From: a virus
Reading direction: 5' to 3' (one strand)
IMG/VR virus record: IMGVR_UViG_3300025646_000158
Location: 1-35,850 of that record
Length of the DNA stretch: 35,850 nucleotides
How positions within the stretch are numbered: position 1 is the stretch's first letter; the number at the start of each line of letters is the position of its first letter. Position numbers and translations under genes: made by a program. Of the stretch, positions 6,859 to 15,678 are shown in pieces. The notes beneath the pieces were generated by a model. The model was not told the DNA's origin. It saw only the letters and a program-made list of their open reading frames with translations, and did no database searches.

Positions 6859-7237
6859 AAAACATTCCTCTTTCTATAAAGTGTTCTTCGCTAGTTGTAA
6901 ATTCAAAATACTTCTTTGCAAAATTGTAAATTGTAGTTTGATCAAACTTATTACACGAATACACATCTAGGGTAATAAATCTGGAAGGTTCAAGTGAATG
7001 AATTTGTATACCCGATTTGATTAGAGGAACCCAACCACTCACTCCTGCTTTCTCTGGGTATATTTCAACACCTTTATTTCTTGGTCCGTGCATGACTACT
7101 GGCTGACTCATTCTAGTCATACCAATTTCATCTACAAGATTTTCCAAGAATCTATAATGTAGTTCTAAATCATCCGCTGCACCTTCACGACAATGATACA
7201 TGTCTAACAAATAAGAATATCCAAATGGTTTTTTCAT
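6836..7237 (-). CDS. speD: S-adenosylmethionine decarboxylase proenzyme
   Basis: 133 aa, the size of small prokaryotic AdoMet decarboxylases. The proenzyme self-cleaves at a Ser to create a pyruvoyl group, then decarboxylates AdoMet to supply aminopropyl groups for spermidine. The active-site array is intact: S75 in PLIKSGIQIHSLEP, H80, and C95 in LDVYSC. The spacings of 5 and 15 are exactly those of S63/H68/C83 in the Thermotoga maritima enzyme. The residue before the cleavage Ser is Lys instead of the usual Glu. The C-terminus carries the FIERG typical of the family. TTAGGAAA precedes the ATG. It is an auxiliary metabolic gene among structural genes, possibly serving polyamine neutralisation of packaged DNA. 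Its 3' end overlaps the protease start by 23 bases and is partly duplicated at 8945-8971. Confidence 0.85.
   Translation of the reverse strand: MKKPFGYSYLLDMYHCREGAADDLELHYRFLENLVDEIGMTRMSQPVVMHGPRNKGVEIYPEKAGVSGWVPLIKSGIQIHSLEPSRFITLDVYSCNKFDQTTIYNFAKKYFEFTTSEEHFIERGMFYGNTEIL
6869..6895 (-). repeat. speD 3'-end repeat, native copy
   Basis: 27 bases encoding TSEEHFIER near the end of speD and also serving as leader of the protease gene. It matches 8945-8971 at 25 of 27 positions. Confidence 0.85.
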
Positions 7238-7245
7238 AAAATTTC

Positions 7246-8934
7246 CTAAATATAAGTCACTCCGAGAGGAGGTGTTCCCAAATCGTTCAGGAATGAATCA
7301 CCTCTGATATATGAATCTTCTACCACAACATTACTATATGTTCTTCCAGCAAGGAATTCTGTTCTCCAGACGACTCCAGGTCCATTGAAAGAGCATCCCT
7401 TTATATAAACATTGGTTGCTGTTGCACCAAACGTAACTACATTCTGATCGTCACCAACTCCTGTTGATTTATCAATCGTAACTCCTATTATAGCACAATC
7501 TACTACCCCTGCACCTACTCCTGCAAAGATTCCTTGGAAATCTTGAGTAGAATCTGCATTGTAAAGATTCTGAAGAATTCTATTCTTAAAGGACTTGGAA
7601 GCACCACCCGCATCAAATTGGTAGAAGTCTGGGTGGTTTCCTGTGCCAGAAAAGTCTAATACATCTGCCATAGAATCAATTACAAGACCACCCTTACTAT
7701 AGGCATCTCCAGAGATAATACCAACAGTACAACCTCTTGCAATCTCAGTATCAACAAATCCGTTTAACGAACCAGTAAGACCACAGTGTGTAACCCATTG
7801 TAATCTAAATCCGTTTGTCCAGTTACCACTTGTTAATCTTCCCATTCCATTGAACTGACAATCGTTTACCCACAACATTGCATACTCTGTGGTGTTTGGT
7901 TGTGTTGCTGTATATAGAATCGTATTACTTGCCATTGCTCCTGCATATGGAGCAACAGTTACATTGTCTAGTTTTATCTTGGTGACTCTTGCTCCACCCG
8001 TATCTGTTGACTTCTGTGTGATAGGAGCAGATGATGATTCTATTCCTTCTTGTGGAGCAACTGTCAACCAAGAGTACTTCGTGTGTACAAAATTTCCGAA
8101 GGTATAATTTGCGTATGTGTGACCAATTGTTACACCTTCTGGAAGAGACATAAGTCTTACAATTCCACCGTCAACAAAAGTAGTTCCCATAAGAGAAAAG
8201 TATTCATTTGATATAAGTTTAGATGCTTTAGCAATTGTTAGTACTGGATTTTCTTCTGACCCATCATTTGAATCGCTACCCTGTACACTGACGAATTTTT
8301 CTACTACTGGATATGTCTGGCCAGCATCGGAAAGGAAGAACATACCATGAATACCATCAGAATCCGCAATGCTGTCATAAGTACCAAAAGATGGCAATGT
8401 TCCACCAAGAACTAACGGTACACCTACGTTTGGATATACGATTGCTCTGATCTCTGCATAATCACTAGATGCTGGATGATAATTACTCATTCCAGTCGTG
8501 TCAACTGTTGCAAAGTATTCTACAGTCTTGCTGTCAGAGTTATAACTAACACCTGATACAGATTCCCAAGTTCCTCCATTCAGAGAGAAGTCTATGTGAG
8601 AAATTCCTCTAAAGTGATGAGCAACTACACCGACATTAAATGTTCCACCGAGTATTTGATATGGAACAAAATTCCAACGAGCAATTGCATTTGCATCATA
8701 CCCCCAATCTTCAGGATCCCCAACGGCAGAAGGTTGTTCCGTTGGTCCTTCAAATCCAAGACCTGAATATATTATAGGAGTCGATGTTTGTATAGGAGAT
8801 TCTGGAACAATAATTTCATTATCATTCGAATTTAAAGATCTCATAGCAATTTCTTGTAAAGCATAAAATAATGCTCCAGTTGTAGGAATTGCCCTGAATT
8901 TAGAATTTAAGTATTTTCCTTGTTCGTATGCCAT
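7246..8934 (-). CDS. Beta-helix (pectin-lyase-fold-like) virion protein, possible tailspike or depolymerase
   Basis: 562 aa. The N-terminal about 230 residues are beta-rich and may anchor the protein to the virion. At about residue 220-245 it has VEKFVSVQGSDSNDGSEENP followed by VLTIAKAS, the 'G-x-D-x-N-D-G-S-x-x-x-P' entry motif that precedes right-handed parallel beta-helices in many carbohydrate-active and tailspike proteins. The following about 300 residues are regular short strands rich in Gly/Asn/Asp/Val, as expected for helix rungs. A catalytic residue cannot be assigned. The gene lies next to speD and the dockerin proteins in a late unit; a CATAAATA box lies 36 bases upstream. The start (MAYEQGKYLNS) follows a copy of the speD 3' end and loosely resembles the start of the protease gene (MAILKYYNS). 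Confidence 0.75.
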   Translation of the reverse strand: MAYEQGKYLNSKFRAIPTTGALFYALQEIAMRSLNSNDNEIIVPESPIQTSTPIIYSGLGFEGPTEQPSAVGDPEDWGYDANAIARWNFVPYQILGGTFNVGVVAHHFRGISHIDFSLNGGTWESVSGVSYNSDSKTVEYFATVDTTGMSNYHPASSDYAEIRAIVYPNVGVPLVLGGTLPSFGTYDSIADSDGIHGMFFLSDAGQTYPVVEKFVSVQGSDSNDGSEENPVLTIAKASKLISNEYFSLMGTTFVDGGIVRLMSLPEGVTIGHTYANYTFGNFVHTKYSWLTVAPQEGIESSSAPITQKSTDTGGARVTKIKLDNVTVAPYAGAMASNTILYTATQPNTTEYAMLWVNDCQFNGMGRLTSGNWTNGFRLQWVTHCGLTGSLNGFVDTEIARGCTVGIISGDAYSKGGLVIDSMADVLDFSGTGNHPDFYQFDAGGASKSFKNRILQNLYNADSTQDFQGIFAGVGAGVVDCAIIGVTIDKSTGVGDDQNVVTFGATATNVYIKGCSFNGPGVVWRTEFLAGRTYSNVVVEDSYIRGDSFLNDLGTPPLGVTYI

Positions 8935-8944
8935 AGGATATTTT

Positions 8945-8971
8945 TCTTTCTATAAAGTATTCTTCACTAGT
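8945..8971 (-). repeat. speD 3'-end repeat, displaced copy in the leader of the beta-helix gene
   Basis: Encodes TSEEYFIER in a frame with no gene start upstream. It is a remnant of a speD 3' end now serving as 5' leader for the 562-aa gene. Confidence 0.85.
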
Positions 8972-8978
8972 ATTTATG
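8971..8978 (-). promoter_or_regulatory. Late-type promoter box (CATAAATA)
   Basis: A one-base variant of TATAAATA, 36 bases before the ATG of the beta-helix gene. It overlaps the stop codon of the small upstream ORF. Confidence 0.45.
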
Positions 8979-9060
8979 GATTGGTCTTTTTTCTGGCATC
9001 CTCAATTTCTTGAGCTCTTTTTTGAACATTTTCACTTGGATCTTCAAGAGACATTAGCAT
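8974..9060 (-). CDS. Small charged ORF, 28 aa, directly under a late promoter
   Basis: ATG at 9060, TAA at 8976-8974. The product (MLMSLEDPSENVQ, then KRAQEIEDARKKTNP) is charged and predicted helical. A perfect TATAAATA box ends five bases before the ATG, so a T4-style late transcript would start exactly on this codon; there is no ribosome-binding site. It may be a real leaderless microprotein or just the leader of the downstream late genes. No function is recognised. Confidence 0.4.
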   Translation of the reverse strand: MLMSLEDPSENVQKRAQEIEDARKKTNP

Positions 9061-9065
9061 ATCTG

Positions 9066-9073
9066 TATTTATA
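9066..9073 (-). promoter_or_regulatory. T4-type late promoter (TATAAATA)
   Basis: An exact TATAAATA on the minus strand, just past the terminator of the replication operon, positioned to start the late unit running to 3163. Confidence 0.75.
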
Positions 9074-9080
9074 TAAAGAA

Positions 9081-9105
9081 ACAACCCCCACTAGTAGGGG
9101 GTTGT
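9081..9105 (-). terminator. Rho-independent terminator of the replication/nucleotide operon
   Basis: A perfect 9-bp stem (ACAACCCCC / GGGGGTTGT) with a 7-base loop, followed on the minus strand by TTCTTTAT. It sits 29 bases beyond the ribonucleotide reductase stop. A second, weaker 6-bp hairpin (TGAGAT/ATCTCA) lies just upstream at about 9112-9126. Confidence 0.85.
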
Positions 9106-9133
9106 CGGACCTGAGATGCTATCTCAAGTGGGG

Positions 9134-11053
9134 TTAATTTGTCAGGTCAACTAGTTCACACTTGTCACCAGAACAAGCAAATGTCTGGGTTCCCTTGGTG
9201 TTGTCTTCCTTTTCATAATTCACAAGAAGACTCCAGTCAACATTCTTGGGCATTTGCGAAAGTGCTGTCTCGTATTCTTCTTTGCTGCAATCCTGATAAG
9301 GTGCTTGACGATACGAGTGATCGGAGTGTGGTAGGAACGAGATGCCGCTGATCTCATCAAAGTGCTTATAAACCCATGCACCAACCTCCATCCACTCATG
9401 CTCACGCACGGTGATGGTGATCGAAGGCTTGTGTTCGCACCAGTGACGCTGATATGTCAACCAAAGTTCAAGATGCTCAATCGCAGTCAAATCATTACGA
9501 GTTACAGATCCTTCTGCCTTCATTGGGAATGAGAAGACCATCGTGTGATCTGGTTTCATGACACATGGTTCGTGTGGGAATCCCATCTCTACCATCATCT
9601 GACAAAGTGGATCCTTGCGGTCTGCGCGAACGGTACGAATGTAATATTCGTTGTGTCGTGCATGAATACCAGATGCCGCATCGGTAAGTTGTGAAACTGT
9701 ACCAGATGGTTTGACGCAAGTAATTGCAGCAGCAGGATTGATACCAATACGAGCAGACCATTCGGTATTCGTGATGACTGCGATCTTCTTTAGTCCTTCA
9801 AGAACATCAGCAAGATTTGGAGACTTGCTCAACATTCTGTTGTCAAGAATTCCAGTCAACGAAACACCAAGCAATGCTTCCTCTTCACAATTCTTTCTCC
9901 ATTCCGATGAGAGATATGGGAAGTGAGTGAGTGATGCTTGCCATGTACCAAGAATGGATGCCAACTTCACCTTACGAGCAAGGGACTCCATTGTGTCGTC
10001 TGGACGAACCACAACCTCTGTCAGATTACAGAACTCACGATCACGAAGAATGATCTCTGAGCACGGATTAGTACCAAACTCATACGAAGAGTTGCGACGA
10101 TCACCAAGTTTCTCTACTGTTCTTCTACATGCGTCTCTGTTGAAGATTCCTCGTTCTCCTGACTTTGACTTGTAGAGGGAAACCCATTCTTCCATGAAGA
10201 CTCCGATCTCTGGTTTCTCCTTGAACGCGACCGAGTTGTTCGCGAGTGCTCTTTGCGGATTCGCCTCCCACCATGCTCCAGACTTGGCATCACGCATACG
10301 CTCGTCAGTGAGGTTTGATAAGCTAATAAGAGCAGATCTACGGACTCCTCCCACCACGACAATTTCCGCAATCTTACATACGACATCGTGGCACTCAATG
10401 GATGTGAGTTTCCTGCCTGCTGCTCTCTTAAAAGTATCACTGGTGAAACGGAAAAGATCCTCAAGAGGTCTTGGTCCACTTGCCCTTCCACCGAAAGTCT
10501 TGAGTCGTGCGCCAGCAGCACGAACCTTTGATAAATCCCACTTGGGAATCTGACCTCCAATGAGTAAGGATATAAGTTCTTTGTATGCCTTAGCCCAACC
10601 AGCCTTGCTATCTTCCACAATGATCGTGGTATCAGTAGAAGAGAAGTGTTCAGCAATCGTAGGAAGTTTCTCAACATATTGTCTCTCCACAGAGAATCCT
10701 ACACCCGTTCCACACATGAGGATGTAGAGAATCTCATCAAATGCTCTTACACGATTCACAGCAACATAGGAACAGTTGTATCCTGCGGTATTGTCTCTTG
10801 AGAGAGCGGGCCCAGCAGTCATCAATGCTCTCATGCTTGGCATGATTTCAAGATTGAGTACTGCACTCTCCAACTCAGAGCGAAGTTCTGGTGTTAACTC
10901 GTACTTATGCTTGTCAGAGAGATGAGTTTCAAAGAAATCAAAATAACGCTTTACCGTTTCTTCCCAAGTCTCTCGTCTCTTCTCTTTCTCCAACCAACGA
11001 GCATATCGTGACGTGTGAATAAACTTCTGGTAATCCGAAGGCAACTCTTTCAT
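9134..11053 (-). CDS. nrdJ: Adenosylcobalamin-dependent ribonucleoside-triphosphate reductase (class II)
   Basis: 639 aa, shorter than the about 739-aa Lactobacillus leichmannii enzyme but with every key residue. The radical-site motif is NPCSEI (N329, C331, E333). The redox Cys pair is C94 (AGYNCSYVAV) and C342 (REFCNLTEV), and C331 to C342 is 11 residues as between C408 and C419 in L. leichmannii. The C-terminal shuttle pair C627/C632 (ACSGDKC) has the right spacing of five. MPSMRALMTAGP is a further family signature. It reduces NTPs to dNTPs without oxygen, using B12 made or taken up by the host; T4 instead encodes class I NrdAB. GGAG precedes the ATG. It is the last gene of the early operon, after thyX. 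Confidence 0.93.
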   Translation of the reverse strand: MKELPSDYQKFIHTSRYARWLEKEKRRETWEETVKRYFDFFETHLSDKHKYELTPELRSELESAVLNLEIMPSMRALMTAGPALSRDNTAGYNCSYVAVNRVRAFDEILYILMCGTGVGFSVERQYVEKLPTIAEHFSSTDTTIIVEDSKAGWAKAYKELISLLIGGQIPKWDLSKVRAAGARLKTFGGRASGPRPLEDLFRFTSDTFKRAAGRKLTSIECHDVVCKIAEIVVVGGVRRSALISLSNLTDERMRDAKSGAWWEANPQRALANNSVAFKEKPEIGVFMEEWVSLYKSKSGERGIFNRDACRRTVEKLGDRRNSSYEFGTNPCSEIILRDREFCNLTEVVVRPDDTMESLARKVKLASILGTWQASLTHFPYLSSEWRKNCEEEALLGVSLTGILDNRMLSKSPNLADVLEGLKKIAVITNTEWSARIGINPAAAITCVKPSGTVSQLTDAASGIHARHNEYYIRTVRADRKDPLCQMMVEMGFPHEPCVMKPDHTMVFSFPMKAEGSVTRNDLTAIEHLELWLTYQRHWCEHKPSITITVREHEWMEVGAWVYKHFDEISGISFLPHSDHSYRQAPYQDCSKEEYETALSQMPKNVDWSLLVNYEKEDNTKGTQTFACSGDKCELVDLTN

Positions 11054-11083
11054 ATTTTCTCCTGTATTGTTTAGGGTTGTATC

Positions 11084-11770
11084 TTATGTATTCGTCGTAA
11101 GGACGTACCAAGATTCAGGAAAAAGTGGTTCGACTATTTCCGAAATTGCCTTGGCATATTCCCTTACTTCCCATTGGGCATGTGGATCAATTCTTTGCTT
11201 GTACACTCTCGCAAATCCCGAAAGAGATCCAGTCCAATACCATTCTGTATATGCTCCTTGTGGGAGAATAAATCTTGCTTGCTCTGGCGCAATTCCCTTG
11301 GAAATCATCTCTTCATATGCTTCCATACATGCGTCAGTAATTGCTTTATACTTGTCTGTACAGTTCTTATTCAGATTGCCTTCTTCAATAAAGTCTTCAG
11401 ATCCCTGCTTTGCTCCACCAGTTGGTTTTCCTCTCCAATATGGTTGATATACATCTGGGGTATAAGAAACATAACGACGAGAAATCTCGTTCTCAGTAAA
11501 TCCAACCTTATGCTTGAAGAGTTGTGTGCGAATTGAGATTGGTGCTTTGATTCGTAGAGTGATCTGTGGATGAGCAAATGGCGTCCAGTGATTGTGCTCT
11601 GCGAGATACTTGATCAGTCTATAGTCCTTCTCTGAAAGTTCTCCACCCTTGTCAAATGTGGATGCTTTATCAAACGACACACGCGCAGAGTTGACCACCG
11701 TGAGATCAGATCCCATGTGGTCAATGTATTCCACGAAACCAGAATCTAGAACATTAACTCTCTTGCTCAT
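11084..11770 (-). CDS. thyX: Flavin-dependent thymidylate synthase
   Basis: 228 aa; AAGGAG lies eight bases before the ATG. It converts dUMP to dTMP using methylenetetrahydrofolate and FAD. The family core is visible: HNHWTPFAHPQITLRIKAPI, then RTQLFKHKVGFTENEISRRYVSYTP, the ThyX-motif region (normally R-H-R-x7/8-S; here K-H-K with the Ser eight residues later), and the C-terminal QGAYTEWYWTGSLSGFARVYKQR region that binds substrate. The Lys-His-Lys variant deviates from the textbook motif but the surroundings are clearly family-like. It supplies dTMP alongside the dUTPase and reductase of the same operon. Confidence 0.92.
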   Translation of the reverse strand: MSKRVNVLDSGFVEYIDHMGSDLTVVNSARVSFDKASTFDKGGELSEKDYRLIKYLAEHNHWTPFAHPQITLRIKAPISIRTQLFKHKVGFTENEISRRYVSYTPDVYQPYWRGKPTGGAKQGSEDFIEEGNLNKNCTDKYKAITDACMEAYEEMISKGIAPEQARFILPQGAYTEWYWTGSLSGFARVYKQRIDPHAQWEVREYAKAISEIVEPLFPESWYVLTTNT

Positions 11771-12281
11771 TCTTCAACTCCTTGTATAGTTCACTCTCTA
11801 TTGTATAGTAATGCGCGATCTTGGCAAGAGCAAATTCAATGAACTTATCATTGTTCTTTACATACTTACAGATCTTCACAAAGTTTACCCAGTCATCCAT
11901 GTCAAACTTATCATATTCCAACTTGGCAGCGTGACGGGTAAAGTTCTTGAAGTAACCAGAGAATCCAAAGAAATCATCATCTGTTGTATTCTTCTTTTTC
12001 TTCCAGATGGTTCTTGCTTTTGCTTCATCTTGAGTCTTCTCTACCAGGCGATTGAAACTTGCTTTCTTTCGTTCAAGTTTACGAATCAGTTCATCAAGAA
12101 ACTTCTTGTTGTCTTCATGCCAATATCCAAATTCCATTCCAGGAACATTTGTAAATGTCTTGGCATAATCAACTGCGCGGAAAAACAATTCCTCGTCTGT
12201 CTCACGAATATACTCACTGAACTTAAAGTGAAATTCAATTACACCAGTCATCAACAAATAATCTTGTTTTGAAATTTCCAT
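11754..12281 (-). CDS. Conserved-context protein of unknown function in the replication operon
   Basis: 175 aa from the ATG at 12281, chosen because it forms a TAATG overlap with the primase stop and has GGAG upstream; a longer in-frame start at 12296 is possible. The product is highly charged and helical, rich in Lys/Glu/Phe/Tyr, with a Lys run (WKKKKN) near the middle and no Cys pairs or nucleotide-binding motif. Position after primase and before thyX suggests a replication or nucleotide role, such as a helicase loader or DNA-binding factor, but there is no sequence support. It overlaps thyX by 17 bases. Confidence 0.7.
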   Translation of the reverse strand: MEISKQDYLLMTGVIEFHFKFSEYIRETDEELFFRAVDYAKTFTNVPGMEFGYWHEDNKKFLDELIRKLERKKASFNRLVEKTQDEAKARTIWKKKKNTTDDDFFGFSGYFKNFTRHAAKLEYDKFDMDDWVNFVKICKYVKNNDKFIEFALAKIAHYYTIESELYKELKNEQES

Positions 12282-13261
12282 TAGCACTTTCTCCATGAAT
12301 TAAAAGCGAGCATCGCTGCTACACCACTATATGTGTTTTCTTGTATAATATTCTTCGCATCAATATCAGAAAGCACCATATCATTTATGTCTTTCTGACG
12401 GATGAACGAAGGCCAAATCACTACTTTTTCATTATTGTCAATCAATTGCTTTAAAATATCAACTGTATTTCTATTTCTTGGTTCATTATCCAGAACGAAG
12501 ATTAAGTTGTCGTTCTGGAGTCTTTCTCTAATTTCTAGGAAATTACCTGAACCCATGCAGGCAATACCGTTGTCGAGGAACATGCTGTCAATCGGACCCT
12601 CCACAACAAAGATCTCCTTGCTTCTATTGATATTGTTCAACCCATAAGTCATGCGAATATTATCATCTTTCTTGATGGTGATATACCGTGGTTTAACATT
12701 ACCAAAAGATCTACCCTGAACTCCTATTAATTGGTTGTGCTCATCAAATACTGGAATGACTACTCGTTCGTCATCAATCAGATTGTACTTGCTATTAATT
12801 TCCTTCGCAAGATCTGAGAAATGTTCCGCATAATAAAAGTCAGTCCATCTTTTCTCTGGTATTCTTCTTGTCTTGAGGAAATCCAATACCTTATGTCCAT
12901 GTGGAAGTTCATCAATCGTGACATATGAATAGATCTTTGGTTCTGGAACATCAAGAACGAATTCAACTTGTGGATAATCCTCTTTCTTGTTTATCCAAGT
13001 CTCAAGGCAATACTCCTTGAAGAGAGAAGGAGAAACGATTTCAAGAAACTTGTAGACATTATGTGCTGCTCCACAATTGTGACACTTGTAAAAATAAGAA
13101 TCCTTTCCTGCGAAGAAGTATCCTCTTGCCTTTGTTCTGTTTGATTCAGAATCTCCGCAAAGTGGACAACGACAATTCGCAAGATTGTTCTTCTTCCACT
13201 TGAACTTCTCAAGCGAAGAAGAAACCAGATTAATATATTTCATGTCAACGTGAAGAGACAT
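12281..13261 (-). CDS. 61: DNA primase, T4 gp61/DnaG type
   Basis: 326 aa from the ATG at 13261, which overlaps the helicase stop as TGATG; a TTG start four codons upstream is less likely. The N-terminal zinc ribbon has C32-P-L-C35 and C60-H-N-C63. The toprim domain begins with IFVVEGPIDSMF, containing the metal-binding Glu, and FVLDNEPRNRNT supplies the following acidic motif. It makes RNA primers for lagging-strand synthesis with the gp41-type helicase encoded directly upstream. The size matches T4 gp61 (342 aa). The tight overlap suggests coupled translation of helicase and primase. Confidence 0.92.
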   Translation of the reverse strand: MSLHVDMKYINLVSSSLEKFKWKKNNLANCRCPLCGDSESNRTKARGYFFAGKDSYFYKCHNCGAAHNVYKFLEIVSPSLFKEYCLETWINKKEDYPQVEFVLDVPEPKIYSYVTIDELPHGHKVLDFLKTRRIPEKRWTDFYYAEHFSDLAKEINSKYNLIDDERVVIPVFDEHNQLIGVQGRSFGNVKPRYITIKKDDNIRMTYGLNNINRSKEIFVVEGPIDSMFLDNGIACMGSGNFLEIRERLQNDNLIFVLDNEPRNRNTVDILKQLIDNNEKVVIWPSFIRQKDINDMVLSDIDAKNIIQENTYSGVAAMLAFNSWRKC

Positions 13262-14622
13262 CAGAAGTTCCAATTCTCAAATTTGTTTTGCTTCTTTTGA
13301 TTTTCAGTTGGTACAGGAATTACAGTATTATCTGAACTATTATTGATGTCGTAGAGTTTCATCTTCGCACGATTAATGTTCTGAAGAAACTTACGATTTG
13401 ATGCTGCGTCATTGTAGCGATTCTTCAACTGCTTGACCATGATCTGATTCAGTTCTGCCAATTCCTCAGTAGAGATCAGCGCAAACATGAAGTCAGCAGT
13501 CGCGGGAAGACCGAACGATTCAGAAGTATCTTCAAGACCAATATCTGTATTTGAATATCCAGATCGTGTTGTCTGAGTTGCGGAGAAGATCGGTACTCCA
13601 TACTCCACAGCAAGTCCACGAAGTTCTTCAGCGATGGACTTGATGTAGGTGTAGGAGTTTGTATTTCCTCCTGCCTTCATTCTTGCCGAAGCACAGATGT
13701 TCAGATAATCAATGAAGATGATATCTGGTTTGAACTTTCGCTTGAGTGCCAATTCATCAAGAAGAAATCGGAAATGATTGACATTCGCGGTAGCAGTTGG
13801 ATATTCCTTGATAATCAACTTACCAGTAACACCAGCACTGAGATTCTTGATCTTACTTTCATATACAACCTGTGGAAGATGACGAAGATAATCAAGAGTC
13901 ACATCAAGAAGATTCGCGTCAATTCGTTCTGCGATTCTCTCCTCTGCCATCTCGCATGTGATGTAGAGAACATTGTAATTCTTCTTCAGACAATTGGCAG
14001 CATGGTGGCAAAGGAACAGAGACTTACCAACACCCGTACCTGCCATGACGATATTCAAAGTCTTGGTAGGTGTACCACCACCAGTGATCTGATTGAAGTT
14101 CTCCAGATCAAATGGAATTCGCTTCTCTACCGTGTGATAGAAATCATATCGTCTCTGGTAGTCTTCAATGTAATCGTGACCGATGTGAACATCAAAGGAA
14201 ATAGCGAGTGCCTTTGAAAGAATATCAGGAATTGATCCCTGGGATTGCTGCGACTTTCCATCAATGATCTGAATGGATTCCATGATGGCATTATAGACTG
14301 CCTTCTCCTTACAGAAGTTTTCAGTCTCACTTAGCAACCATTCTTGATCGCATGGATCCTTGGTCGTAGAAATTTCCTCAAGGACTTCTCCGACCCTCTT
14401 CATCTCTTCCTGACCGATTGCCTTGTTCTTATCAAGAATGATGTACAGTGCCTCCTTGGTGGGTAGGTTGCTGTACTTCAGAATAAAGTCATGAATTCCC
14501 TCAAAAACAAATCGCACTGACCGATCATGAAAATACTCCCTCTTGAGGAAGGGAGTAACTTTTCGTGAATATGATTCGTTTTTGAGAAGATTGTGTAGGA
14601 TGATCTTCTCAATGTCTGTCAT
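13261..14622 (-). CDS. 41: Replicative DNA helicase, T4 gp41/DnaB family
   Basis: 453 aa, near T4 gp41 (475 aa). An N-terminal helical domain (1-170) is followed by a RecA-like ATPase: Walker A GTGVGKS (195-201), an [14 protein letters not shown] segment typical of DnaB helicases, Walker [14 protein letters not shown], then TQTTRSGY and the [11 protein letters not shown] end. It is a hexameric 5'-3' helicase that loads on the lagging strand and works with gp61. The start is ATGA-coupled to the end of uvsX and its end is TGATG-coupled to primase. Confidence 0.93.
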   Translation of the reverse strand: MTDIEKIILHNLLKNESYSRKVTPFLKREYFHDRSVRFVFEGIHDFILKYSNLPTKEALYIILDKNKAIGQEEMKRVGEVLEEISTTKDPCDQEWLLSETENFCKEKAVYNAIMESIQIIDGKSQQSQGSIPDILSKALAISFDVHIGHDYIEDYQRRYDFYHTVEKRIPFDLENFNQITGGGTPTKTLNIVMAGTGVGKSLFLCHHAANCLKKNYNVLYITCEMAEERIAERIDANLLDVTLDYLRHLPQVVYESKIKNLSAGVTGKLIIKEYPTATANVNHFRFLLDELALKRKFKPDIIFIDYLNICASARMKAGGNTNSYTYIKSIAEELRGLAVEYGVPIFSATQTTRSGYSNTDIGLEDTSESFGLPATADFMFALISTEELAELNQIMVKQLKNRYNDAASNRKFLQNINRAKMKLYDINNSSDNTVIPVPTENQKKQNKFENWNF

Positions 14623-15668
14623 TCGGTATCCTCTTCACTAGACGGTTCTACTCCACCGTAACTGAACTCATTATACACTGCCTTGTCCAGTAGGTCAAGT
14701 ACTTCCTTGGTGAAGTATTTTTCAGGATTATCGTAAATTGTCTTTTCAAAAACCTTTGTTCCATCGGGCAATTCTACTCTTGTTGAATTCTTCTTAAATA
14801 GACCCGACTTAATGGCAATATCCACAAGACCATAATATGGATCAATGCCTGTGTCATAATTAAGACGGACATCTACCACCTTATTTTCTTTTGTAAACCT
14901 TCCCTTGTAAAGTTTACAATGAATAATATTACCAACAATTGCTCCTGCCGAATCCTTATCCTTCTTCTTTGAAAGATAGAGAATTGTAGATGCTGCGTAC
15001 TTAAGACCAGTACCACCACCCATCTCTGACATCGGAACATAAGCACCGACAACTTGATAAGTGTGGTTGGTCATGATCATTGGAATCTTCGCGATACCCA
15101 ACTTCACAGTAAGAACGCGGAAGGTTGACTTGACAACCTGTGCGCGAGTCATGTCGCGTGTTTCCTTGCCATCGGCAGTATCAGTCATCTCCTTGGTAGT
15201 TGACAACATTCCAAGAGAATCAAGAACGATCATGGTTGGTTTACGATCTTCCTTGTCAAGTTCAAGATACTTGTCTACGATTGTGATTGCCTGATGTCGG
15301 AACTCCTCAATCGTAGAGACTGGAAATACTGCCACTCTCTTTGGATCAATTCCACGATCCTTGAACATCTCCGACGTGACTGCTTGCTCTGAATCAAAGT
15401 AAAGAACGACAGCATCAGGGTTGTCATTGAGGAACTTAGAAACGATTCCAAGAGTAAAGTAAGTCTTACCAGTTGAAGATTCACCTGCGAGTGCGAGAAT
15501 CTTGTTATTCGGCAGACCACCATAGATTGATGCTGAGAGTAGACCATTCAGCATGTAGCATCCTGTGTCTACAAACCCACCAACATCACTTCCCTCAAGA
15601 CCATCGTCTACAATGGAAGCATATTTATTACCTGAAGTCTTTACCAACGACGATAAAAAATCACTCAT
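14619..15668 (-). CDS. uvsX: UvsX-type RecA-like recombinase
   Basis: 349 aa from the ATG at 15668, chosen because AAAGGAAT lies just upstream; an ATG six codons earlier overlaps that site. Walker A is GESSTGKT (62-69), Walker B is [12 protein letters not shown], and [21 protein letters not shown] matches the loop region of UvsX/RecA. It is slightly shorter than T4 UvsX (391 aa) and ends in an acidic tail (PSSEEDTE) as RecA proteins do. It catalyses strand exchange for recombination-dependent replication and repair. The order polymerase-uvsX-helicase-primase agrees with T4 relatives. Confidence 0.93.
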   Translation of the reverse strand: MSDFLSSLVKTSGNKYASIVDDGLEGSDVGGFVDTGCYMLNGLLSASIYGGLPNNKILALAGESSTGKTYFTLGIVSKFLNDNPDAVVLYFDSEQAVTSEMFKDRGIDPKRVAVFPVSTIEEFRHQAITIVDKYLELDKEDRKPTMIVLDSLGMLSTTKEMTDTADGKETRDMTRAQVVKSTFRVLTVKLGIAKIPMIMTNHTYQVVGAYVPMSEMGGGTGLKYAASTILYLSKKKDKDSAGAIVGNIIHCKLYKGRFTKENKVVDVRLNYDTGIDPYYGLVDIAIKSGLFKKNSTRVELPDGTKVFEKTIYDNPEKYFTKEVLDLLDKAVYNEFSYGGVEPSSEEDTE

Positions 15669-15678
15669 AATATTCCTT

